64,000 bases of DNA from Candidatus Limisoma faecipullorum (GTDB lineage Bacteria; Bacteroidota; Bacteroidia; Bacteroidales; Muribaculaceae). Within the stretch, counting starts at the first letter, position 1; each line of letters opens with the position of its first letter. The notes beneath the pieces are model-generated. The model had not been told where the DNA came from, ran no database searches, and was given only the letters and a program-made list of their open reading frames with translations. Of this stretch, positions 37,479 through 46,600 are shown piece after piece. Made by a program: the position numbers and the translations under genes. Location: contig JADIMC010000053.1 in NCBI GenBank assembly GCA_017694955.1, positions 1-64,000 on the forward strand. The letters are read 5' to 3'.

Positions 37479-38303
37479 TTATTCAACCGACATTTCATAC
37501 ACCCGGCGCTTCACTTCCTGCGCCCACTCCTTCTGAGAGCGGCTATTGTCAAATTCAGTGTAAGGAATCGGCTTTCCTATCTTAATGCGGAAAGTCGAAC
37601 CGGCACCATCGACCATCTCGCCCGGAAGCAGCACCATCTCTATGTTTAATTTTATTCCTATCCGCTTACGGAACTTAGCAAACTTATAAAAGAAACCGGA
37701 GTTAGTCCCGCCAAAATATATAGGGACCACATCCCGCCGGGATTCAATACTTTTTGTTATGAACGACTTTTTCCATTCCGTATCACTTATTTTTCCGTTC
37801 TTCCCTCGGCGCGAGCATAAACCGGCAGGAAACGTTATCATCTGGCAACCGCCATGATAAGCCTCATCTACAGCCTCCATATTCTTCCGCGACTGCCCGC
37901 CGTGCTTGTTAATCGGCAAAAACACGCCATTAAGCGGCTTTATAAGCATCAATATATCATTGACTATGCACTTCACGTTTCCATCATATTTCCGTCCCAA
38001 TATGGTAATCAATGCCATACCGTCGAGACCTCCAAGCGGATGGTTCGAAGCGAATATGTAACGACCGTCGTCAGAAATATTGTCCAAACCCTCAACTTCC
38101 AATTTGATGCCGAATGAGCCGAGAACCCCCTCAGCGAAATCAACGCCTCTCCTGTCGGCATTTTCTTTCAGCACCCTGTTAAGCTCTTTTTGCCTGACAA
38201 CCCGCTCCAACCAGCGGTAAACGAAACCTGGTATATGCTTTGCATAGCTCGGAATCTTAGCCTCCACAGCCTCGCGCACGTCAATATGTAGCGGTTGTTC
38301 CAC
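37479..38303 (-). CDS. PlsC-type acyltransferase, GlsA-like
   Basis: FASNHPLGGLDGMALITILG, PINKHGGQSRKN, TFPAGLCSRRGKNGKI. Confidence 0.82.
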   Translation of the reverse strand: MEQPLHIDVREAVEAKIPSYAKHIPGFVYRWLERVVRQKELNRVLKENADRRGVDFAEGVLGSFGIKLEVEGLDNISDDGRYIFASNHPLGGLDGMALITILGRKYDGNVKCIVNDILMLIKPLNGVFLPINKHGGQSRKNMEAVDEAYHGGCQMITFPAGLCSRRGKNGKISDTEWKKSFITKSIESRRDVVPIYFGGTNSGFFYKFAKFRKRIGIKLNIEMVLLPGEMVDGAGSTFRIKIGKPIPYTEFDNSRSQKEWAQEVKRRVYEMSVE

Positions 38304-38569
38304 TTCTGTCGATTTTTTGTTGCAAACTTACAAAAAAATCCAATATCGACAGGACATAACACTATCCGATTTTAATATTTACATTTCCAGAAGACACTTC
38401 CTACTGCCAGGACTTCCCGAATCGTTTACAAAACAAAACGAATATTCCGCCTTGCAGAAAATAACGATTTAAATAAGAGTGCATATAATTTCGATAGAAA
38501 ATTTGCAAGTTTCAAACCGAAATGATATATTTGCAACAACCTAACAACCAAATTCAAAAAATTCAAACT

Positions 38570-39595
38570 ATGGCTAACATTTCAAGAAGATCCTTTCTAC
38601 AGAAAGTAGCGACAGTTGCAATGGCTTCTGCTGTCGCTCCGGTCGCAGCGCTTGCCGCCGATGAAACGGCCAAGACAAAAGCAGTGCCCGGAACAGGAGG
38701 ATTTGACGCTGACGGACGCCCTCTGCCTCCAAAAAAGATTATCGGACGCGGTTCCGAAATGAAAATCATCCAAATCACCGACACGCATCTGAGAGGCGAC
38801 AATCTATTGTCATTCGGCAAATGCGACACGTCAACCACCGTACGAAAAGCCGTCGAATACTTCCAGAAGATGCAGGAAAAGGACCTGCCCGATATGTTCA
38901 TTGCCACTGGCGACCTGGCAGACAACGGCAACCACACTGCCTACGGAAAAATCCACGACTATTTCTCCGACCTTCCACGTCCTGTGTTCTGTGTTCCAGG
39001 AAACCACGACAACCGTGCCGATATGCTCAGGCTCCTTGGCGACAAAATGTGCCCGGTAAAAGACGACATCGCCCCCTACATCTGTTATACGGTTGAAGGG
39101 TATCCGGTTCGCATAATATGCATCGATACAATCGTTCAAGGCAAGCACTGGGGAGGCATCACGGAGAAAGTGGCAGACTGGCTGGAAGCGAAACTCGACG
39201 AACAGCCAAGAAAGAAAACACTCATCTTCACACACCACCCACCTTTCGACACAGGCATGGGCTTTATGGACGAAGGCTTTGAAAACATCGGAAGACTGGA
39301 GGACATCCTCACAAGGCACAAAAACCACATACAGCTCTGTTGCGGACATATGCACCGCAACATCGCCACCCGCTGGAGAGGAGTGCCTGTCACCGTGTCC
39401 GCCCCGATTTGCATGTTGATGGAAATAGATTTCACGGAAGCCGGAGGCGACCGTTTCTGGCTTGCAGACCCACAATACACAATACATCATTTCTATCACA
39501 ACCAAATCAACACTTACAACTGCATCATCCCTACGCATGCAAGCTACGACGGGCCATTCCCGTTCAAATATCTGGATGTTGACAAGAAGAAATAA
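38570..39595 (+). CDS. Metallophosphoesterase with Tat-type signal peptide
   Basis: SRRSFLQKVATVAMASAVAPVAALAADE; ITDTHL, GDLADNG, VPGNHDN, HHPP, CGHMH; TATATTTG near 38525. Confidence 0.88.
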   Translation: MANISRRSFLQKVATVAMASAVAPVAALAADETAKTKAVPGTGGFDADGRPLPPKKIIGRGSEMKIIQITDTHLRGDNLLSFGKCDTSTTVRKAVEYFQKMQEKDLPDMFIATGDLADNGNHTAYGKIHDYFSDLPRPVFCVPGNHDNRADMLRLLGDKMCPVKDDIAPYICYTVEGYPVRIICIDTIVQGKHWGGITEKVADWLEAKLDEQPRKKTLIFTHHPPFDTGMGFMDEGFENIGRLEDILTRHKNHIQLCCGHMHRNIATRWRGVPVTVSAPICMLMEIDFTEAGGDRFWLADPQYTIHHFYHNQINTYNCIIPTHASYDGPFPFKYLDVDKKK

Positions 39596-39737
39596 TCACA
39601 CGACAAAACAAGCTTTTCAGTGCTGGCAGATTTATTTTAACCTGCCGGCATTTTTATTATCCGGCGAATCAGCTTCCATTTCAGAAATTCTCCATATCTT
39701 CGCAAGCGACATATAATCCGGTAATCTTAATATAATA

Positions 39738-40451
39738 ATGTATAAGAACATCAAGGTGGCAATAACATGCGATATCGACGAGGAAGAACGGATACGCATG
39801 CTTGTCTATTACCACGAAGCGATTACGGTTGGCGGAGCCGTTCCGTTGATAGTCCCGCCATACACCGACGAGGAAAGATTAGCCGAATGGCTCGATTGCG
39901 TGCAACCCGACGGACTGATGCTCAGCGGCGGGTCCGACATCAACCCGGCAATATACGGAGAAAAGCCGGAAGCAGGACTTGGCAGAGTGTCGGAAACCCG
40001 CGACGCATACGAGCTGGCATTACTTAAACTCGCTATCGGGAAAGGAATCCCGGTGCTGGGCATTTGCCGTGGCTTGCAGACTATAAATGTGGCGTTCGGC
40101 GGCACGCTCATCCAAGATATGCCGGCACAAATGGGAAAAGAATATGCATATCACGACCAAAAACAACCTACCTGGCAACCTGTACACGAAGTCACGTTTT
40201 CCGACAATTCCAAAGTAGGGAAACTTTTTGGCATAAACCGTATAATGACAAATTCCCATCATCATCAATGCACAGACAGGCTCGGAAAAGGATTAATCGC
40301 ATCCGGACACACTGCCGACGGTGTAATCGAGGCTCTGGAAACGCCCGACGGAAAAATAATGGCAGTACAATTCCACCCGGAACGTATGGTCTATACCGAC
40401 CGACGGATGTCTGAATTCTTTTCACAATGGTGCAACTCATTAAAAAGCTAA
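39738..40451 (+). CDS. Class I glutamine amidotransferase-like / gamma-glutamyl-GABA hydrolase family (peptidase C26)
   Basis: LSGGSDINPAIYGE, GICRGLQTINVAFGGTLIQDM, VQFHPERM. Confidence 0.9.
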   Translation: MYKNIKVAITCDIDEEERIRMLVYYHEAITVGGAVPLIVPPYTDEERLAEWLDCVQPDGLMLSGGSDINPAIYGEKPEAGLGRVSETRDAYELALLKLAIGKGIPVLGICRGLQTINVAFGGTLIQDMPAQMGKEYAYHDQKQPTWQPVHEVTFSDNSKVGKLFGINRIMTNSHHHQCTDRLGKGLIASGHTADGVIEALETPDGKIMAVQFHPERMVYTDRRMSEFFSQWCNSLKS

Positions 40452-40625
40452 GAAAATAAGGACAGAAAATGGCACATTCCTCCGATTATCTGCACATTTG
40501 AACTTTTTTTGTGCAAGAAACGACCGTTTTCTGTTAAAAAATTTTCGTGTAACCAAATTAATTATTTACTTTGCAGCTCTAAAAGAAGAATCAATATTTA
40601 TTATTAATTTTTAAAACTTAAAGTT

Positions 40626-40859
40626 ATGTCTGAAATTTCAGAAAAAGTAAAGGCTATAATCGTAGAGAAATTGGGTGTAAACGAAAGCGAAGTTACGCCG
40701 GAAGCTACATTTGCACAAGATCTTGGTGCTGATTCTCTCGACACTGTAGAATTGATTATGGAATTCGAAAAGGAATTCGGCATCACAATTCCTGATGACA
40801 AAGCTGAAGGAATCAAGACTGTAGGCGACGCTATCGCTTATATCGAAGCTAACAAATAA
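40626..40859 (+). CDS. acpP: Acyl carrier protein
   Basis: [22 protein letters not shown]. Confidence 0.97.
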   Translation: MSEISEKVKAIIVEKLGVNESEVTPEATFAQDLGADSLDTVELIMEFEKEFGITIPDDKAEGIKTVGDAIAYIEANK

Positions 40860-40874
40860 TTTACATCCATTAAA

Positions 40875-42140
40875 ATGGAACTTAAAAGAGTTGTAATCAC
40901 AGGTCTTGGGGCAATCACACCGCTTGGCAACGACGTGGCAACGACGTGGACCAACGCATTAAAGGGAGTGAGCGGCGCAGGACCGATTACTCATTTCGAC
41001 GCTTCGCTGTTCAAGACTCAGTTTGCATGCGAAGTGAAGGGGTACAACTCTGCCGATTATTTCGACCGTAAGGAACTCCGCAAATACGATCTTTACGCAC
41101 AATATGGCGTGGTTGCAGCCAAGGAAGCCATCAAGGACTCTGGCCTTGAGGAATATGCCGGGCTCGACCGCGACAATGTCGGTGTAATCATCGCTGCCGG
41201 AATCGGAGGTTTGCACACTTTCGAGGAAGAGGCTGGATACTATGCGATGCATCAGGATCAAGGTCCGAAATACAATCCGTTCTTCATACCGAAGATGATT
41301 GCGGATATGGCTGCCGGACACGTGTCGATGATTTATGGCTACCGTGGCCCCAACTATGCCACTGTTTCAGCCTGTGCTTCTTCGACCAACGCACTGATTG
41401 ACGCATTCAACTACATACGCCTCGGAAAAGCGGTAGCTATCGTCACCGGTGGTGCGGAAGCGGCTATCTATCCTGCCGGAGTTGGAGGTTTCAACTCGAT
41501 GCACGCGCTCTCAACACGCAACGATGACCCGCAGCATGCTTCGCGCCCGTTCAGCGGCTCACGCGATGGATTCGTCATCGGCGAAGGAAGCGCATGCCTC
41601 GTATTCGAGGAATTGGAACACGCACTTGCACGTGGAGCGCATATCTATGCCGAAGTGGCAGGAGGCGGTATGTCGGCAGACGCTTATCACCTGACAGCAT
41701 CACATCCGGAAGGATTAGGTGCGAAACTGGTGATGCAGCGCACCCTTGAGGATGCCGGGATGAAGCCGGAAGACCTTGACTATATCAACGTACATGGCAC
41801 ATCAACCCCCGTTGGCGACCTCTCTGAAGTAAAAGCCATTAAGGAAGTTTTCGGTGAACACGCTTATAAATTGAACATAAGCTCTACCAAATCAATGACA
41901 GGCCACCTGCTTGGTGCCGCCGGCGCTTTGGAAGCCTTGTTCTGCGTAAAAGCCGTGACCGACGACATCATCCCTCCGACAATCAATCACGTTGAAGGTG
42001 ATAATGACCCGGAAATCGACTACAACCTCAATTTTACTTTCGGTGAAGCTCAAAAACGCACTGTAAATGCGGCATTGTCCAACACATTCGGTTTCGGCGG
42101 ACATAATGCCAGTGTTATCGTAAAAAAGTTCAATAAGTAA
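40875..42140 (+). CDS. fabF: Beta-ketoacyl-ACP synthase II
   Basis: KRVVITGLGAITPLGNDV, ACASSTNALIDAFNYI, NVHGTSTPVGD, SMTGHLLGAAGALEA. Confidence 0.97.
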   Translation: MELKRVVITGLGAITPLGNDVATTWTNALKGVSGAGPITHFDASLFKTQFACEVKGYNSADYFDRKELRKYDLYAQYGVVAAKEAIKDSGLEEYAGLDRDNVGVIIAAGIGGLHTFEEEAGYYAMHQDQGPKYNPFFIPKMIADMAAGHVSMIYGYRGPNYATVSACASSTNALIDAFNYIRLGKAVAIVTGGAEAAIYPAGVGGFNSMHALSTRNDDPQHASRPFSGSRDGFVIGEGSACLVFEELEHALARGAHIYAEVAGGGMSADAYHLTASHPEGLGAKLVMQRTLEDAGMKPEDLDYINVHGTSTPVGDLSEVKAIKEVFGEHAYKLNISSTKSMTGHLLGAAGALEALFCVKAVTDDIIPPTINHVEGDNDPEIDYNLNFTFGEAQKRTVNAALSNTFGFGGHNASVIVKKFNK

Positions 42141-42156
42141 ACAAAAACCACGGCAA

Positions 42157-42936
42157 ATGTGGTTTTACGATAAAATCCTGTTTTATATAAAGCTCCTTTC
42201 CTCAAAAGAAAAGGAGCTTTATTTGTTTCTTTATCAACTGCTCGGTTTCTGCCCGCACAACCTGCAACTTTACAAGCAAGCATTCTGCCATCGCTCGCAT
42301 GCAAAAAAACACCCTGACGAGAAAAACCTTGACAACGAGCGGCTCGAATTTCTCGGCGACGCGATTCTCAACGCGGTCGTTTCCGATATGCTATACAAGA
42401 AATTCAGCAAAGGTAAAGAAGGATTCCTCTCCAATACCCGGTCTAAAATAGTGCAGCGCGAATCATTGAACCGCCTTGCCGACGAAACAGGACTAATAAA
42501 GCAACTAAAATACTCCTGCCCTGCCCACAGCCATAATTGCTATATGGGAGGCAACGCCGTAGAGGCCCTGATTGGCGCCGTATATCTTGACCGCGGCTAC
42601 TCCTGTTGCCGCTCATTCATCGAACAAAGGCTGATAAAGCCACACATCAACGTCAACTCGCTTGCAAGAAAGGTGATAAACTTTAAATCCAAGCTATTGG
42701 AATGGTGCCAGAAAAACAAAATTGAAATTAACTACGAGCTCATCTCGTCAAAACGAGATAGCGAAGGGTGCGAAATATTCTGTTCATCCGTCATCATCGG
42801 CGGAATAGAAAGGGAACAAGGCAAAGGTTATACAAAAAAAGAATCACAACAGGAAGCATCCCGCAAAATACTGATTAAAATCAACAATTCAGAAGAATTC
42901 CGGAATTCACTGCTCAGTTCTGCCATTCAAAAATAG
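42157..42936 (+). CDS. rnc: Ribonuclease III
   Basis: NERLEFLGDAILNAVVSDMLY, GNAVEALIGAVYLDRGY, C-terminal dsRBD. Confidence 0.93.
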   Translation: MWFYDKILFYIKLLSSKEKELYLFLYQLLGFCPHNLQLYKQAFCHRSHAKKHPDEKNLDNERLEFLGDAILNAVVSDMLYKKFSKGKEGFLSNTRSKIVQRESLNRLADETGLIKQLKYSCPAHSHNCYMGGNAVEALIGAVYLDRGYSCCRSFIEQRLIKPHINVNSLARKVINFKSKLLEWCQKNKIEINYELISSKRDSEGCEIFCSSVIIGGIEREQGKGYTKKESQQEASRKILIKINNSEEFRNSLLSSAIQK

Positions 42937-43005
42937 ACCTATCTCCGGATTCGCCATACCTCCATAATAATTCATCATCACTGTACTTCCCACACTATCA
43001 AACCC

Positions 43006-43027
43006 CTACGGAAAACCGTAGTTTTTT
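43006..43027 (+). terminator. rnc terminator
   Basis: CTACGG-AAAA-CCGTAG-TTTTTT. Confidence 0.85.
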
Positions 43028-43101
43028 AGCGCAAAAAGATTTTTTAAGGTTTAAAACTTGTTACACACAATCTTTTATTTCTAAATTTGAAGCAGCAGAA
43101 A

Positions 43102-43415
43102 AGTGTCCTCCCCTGTTCACGAAGCGGAGCGGACTTAATAGGGGAAGTGGGTCGAAGACCCGGAGGGGTTCTTTATTGTGGCTGTCGCCACAGGTTAGAG
43201 GTTAAGGGTCATAGGTTATAGCGGCGAGGCCGCGCTACAGGCTAACCAGCAAATATAACCTGTCAGCTGCGCTGACAATAACCTGAGCCAAAGGCTCACT
43301 GAATAGTCCTGAACGGAGCCGCTTTGCGGCTCTTCCCGGCGGCAGAGGCCGCAGGTATCAACCCCCTCGGCACTCCGTGCCACTCCCCCTATTTGCTCCG
43401 CAAACAGAGGGAGAC
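43102..43415. repeat. Composite intergenic element, copy 1
   Basis: Shares agtgtcctcccctgttcacg...ttaatagggga...cggaggggttct...ccccctcggcactccgtgcc...ctccccctatttgctccgc..aaacagagggagac with copies 2 and 3. Confidence 0.8.
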
Positions 43416-43473
43416 ATAGGAATGTTGAGTGAGAATTTTCACTAAACACTCAACACTAAACGCTCAACTGAAC

Positions 43474-43521
43474 AGCCCCATAGGGGCTATTGATGCGTAA
43501 CCCACGGCTTCAGCCGTGGGT
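43474..43521 (+). repeat. Two-hairpin REP-like unit, third copy
   Basis: AGCCCCATAGGGGCT-ATTGATGCGTA-ACCCACGGCTTCAGCCGTGGGT. Confidence 0.8.
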
Positions 43522-43643
43522 CATAGAGCGGCAAAGCACCGGCCTCGTAGAGGTCGCGCTTGAAGCAACCAAGCCACAGGCACGGCACCTACAGAGCAGT
43601 TGTTCTGTCGAAGAATGAATTATTAATAATAAAACATATAGGT

Positions 43644-46600
43644 ATGAAAAACTTAAAATTAAAATGGTTCGTAAGCCTGATTTTCATATTAGGCTCCGCT
43701 TTGCCGGCAGCGGCAAATGTTGAGATAGACGGGATCATATATTCCTTAAGCAGAAGTACAGCCACAGCCTTGGAGTATACAGGCAGCGGCGAAGAAGTGC
43801 AAATACCGGAGCAAGTTGTCAGAAATGGAAACACATATACTGTGACAATTGTCGGTTCAGCCGGAGGTTCCCGCATATCTGGACTTGCAGATTATCCTAT
43901 ACCGGGTTTTGTTGCTCCGGCCGTAAAGAAGCTCGTGATCCCATCTTCTGTGACATTTGCTTATTTAAGCTCGCAGTCACCATTGATTGAAGAAGTGGAA
44001 ACATCATCTGCCGAAACTGCCATCAGAATACAGAATATAGAACTCGGCACGTTGACAATCAAAGGATATGGCTGCACGCTGAATTTGGGCATCAATTCAA
44101 GAGAAGAAGACCAAGGCCCAACATCTGTCGACAATTTGGTGTTCGACTGTCAGAAAGCTATATTGACACGGTTTTCTGATGACACGTATTGGGAATATTA
44201 TTCTGTAAAAAAAGCCACGCTGACTGACAAGGTGACCAACGTAGGCGGACGGTTCGACATCGCCGATGAGATAGAAGTGGCAAATGAGGAGTTTGACGGC
44301 GTGGCCGACTATGCCTTCGCGAATTGCGCTTTGGAACGGTTCAAAGTTAACAGCACTACCTCCGCGCATGTCCTTCAGAATGCAAAAATCGGACGGCTCG
44401 ACATATCGGAAAGAATCGATTATGAGTTGAACATGAAGTCTGTAGGCACTCTTTTTGTCGGGGATGACGTTGAGACATACAATCTTGTCGGAACAACACG
44501 CCCGGGCAAGATTGAGGGCGCAGCTTTGAGAACGGTAACATATCCCACGAGAATGTCGTTGGCCAACACCACGTGGTATGATTTCGACGGCGACGGCAGC
44601 CTGTCGTTCGTGACGAGCGGCGGAGGATATTACAACAACGAGCTTCAGCCGCTCGGCATGGCTGAACCCGTCGATGACAATTATAGAATCAAAGGCATTT
44701 ACCGGGCTTTGGATTCCGACAATTCCGGAGTGCCGACATTATTTATAAACGACAAGTCGGCGTTTAAATACGACCCTGAAACCGACGGATTCAATAAGGC
44801 GGAACTCCCGGAAGGCTATCTGCTGCTCGATGCCGACAACAACGGCCTGACCGACATTCTTACGGCAGAAGATGCAGACCTTTTCATCAATTACCGTCAG
44901 ACCGACGGCGACTATCTGAAAACTAAGCTGCGGTTTACAACCAACCGTGAGGATGTCTACAACGCCACCTACGAACTGTCGGGCAACTGGGGCGACAATA
45001 TCCCCTCGCTCAGCGACGGTTGGATGATTAACGGCAGTTCAATACCGGATTCATACATCAATATAACCCTTGCCGCCGACTTGAACAAGGACGGCATACC
45101 CGACCTTGTCGACAACAACGTGGGCGGCATATTGTATAACATAGGTGGCAACGACTACTACACAAGCCCCGAGAAAGGCGAAATCCACCAGTGCGACCTC
45201 AACGACGACGGTGTACTCGACTATGTGCTGTTTGACGACGACGAGAGCAAGGTTTACCTGATGATTTACCAGTCGGATGGTTCGTATTCGCAGCAGTTGC
45301 TTATCGAGAACAGCAGCGTAAGCAATGTGTGGTGCAAGGATTTCGACCACGACGGCGACATTGATGTGGCTCTGACTGTGGATAACGAGGGCGGCAATAA
45401 CACTTTCAGCTTCATCGCATTTTTCCGCAACGATGGCGGCGGCAAATTCACAAGGAAAGAAAATTCGTTTACCGAAGAATATGAATTTGTCGGCTGCAAC
45501 GACGTAAATGCCGATGGCTTGTATGAATTCATCGCTACCGACGGAGGCAATAGACAGACCGTGCTGCTGGGCTGCGACGGCAACCTCAAAGTGACGGAGG
45601 CGGAAGTGCTGCACGATTCGTATCTCTATCCAGGTTCAGGCAGCAATGCCGATGGATACGTTGCCGGGGATATGGACAACGACGGTTTTGTGGAATATTT
45701 TTATTCCCGTGGAAACGAAATAGGTAAAATCCTGAATTTCGGCGACCGCAAGAACACCGCGCCGGAGAAGATGGCGGCTCCGGTGGCCTACTACGACGAG
45801 GCTTCCGGCAAGCTGCGCATAACGTGGGAAGAGGGAAACGATGCCGAGACTTCGACCTGCGACCTCACCTACGAGCTGCGCATCGGCACGGCTCCCGGAA
45901 AGGCCGACATTCTTGCCACCAACTCGCTTGCCGACGGACGTCGCCGCACGCTGGAAGAAGGCAATATGGGGCGCAACCTCTACAACCTTTTCAACCCGTC
46001 GGCAATGGCTGAAGGCACATACTACATAGCGGTACAAGCCATCGATGCCGGAGGATTGGGCGGAGCATGGTCGGACGATGCTGTCTATCAGCACAAAAAA
46101 GCCGCGGCCGACTTCTCCATCAGCCATTCGGAGATGACCACCGCCGACACCTTGCAGCTTGCGGCACGCAAAATCGACGGCGCGACCTACAAATGGGACA
46201 TTGCCGACGGCACTGTAATCAGCGAAGAAGGCAACCGCATCGATGTGACGTTCAGCAGCTACGGCGAGCGCGAGATAGGACTGACCATTACCCTCGCCGA
46301 CGGCAGCACGCTGACCGCCGACACGAAGACCGTCGATGTGCTGATGTTCAGCATAGGCAGCAGCTATGATTTTGTGCCTGAGGATATTTATTATGATTGG
46401 GATCACGCAGGTTTCGCCGACTTCAATGGCGACGGATATGTGGATGCCATTGTTTCTTCATTTGCTGCATCAGCACATAAAGGGATGTGGTCGAACGATG
46501 GCGACGGGACATTCACAAAAGTCGGCAAATTGTTCAATACGGATTTGAGCACGACTCCATACGGCATCCTCGACTTCAACAAGGACGGCTATTTGGATTT

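Noticed and set aside
43102-43415. Composite element as an IS with transposase
   Set aside because: No transposase ORF or target-site duplication visible; kept only as a non-coding repeat.
43216-43449. 77-aa minus-strand ORF
   Set aside because: Lies within composite repeat copy 1; likely a spurious translation of repeat DNA.
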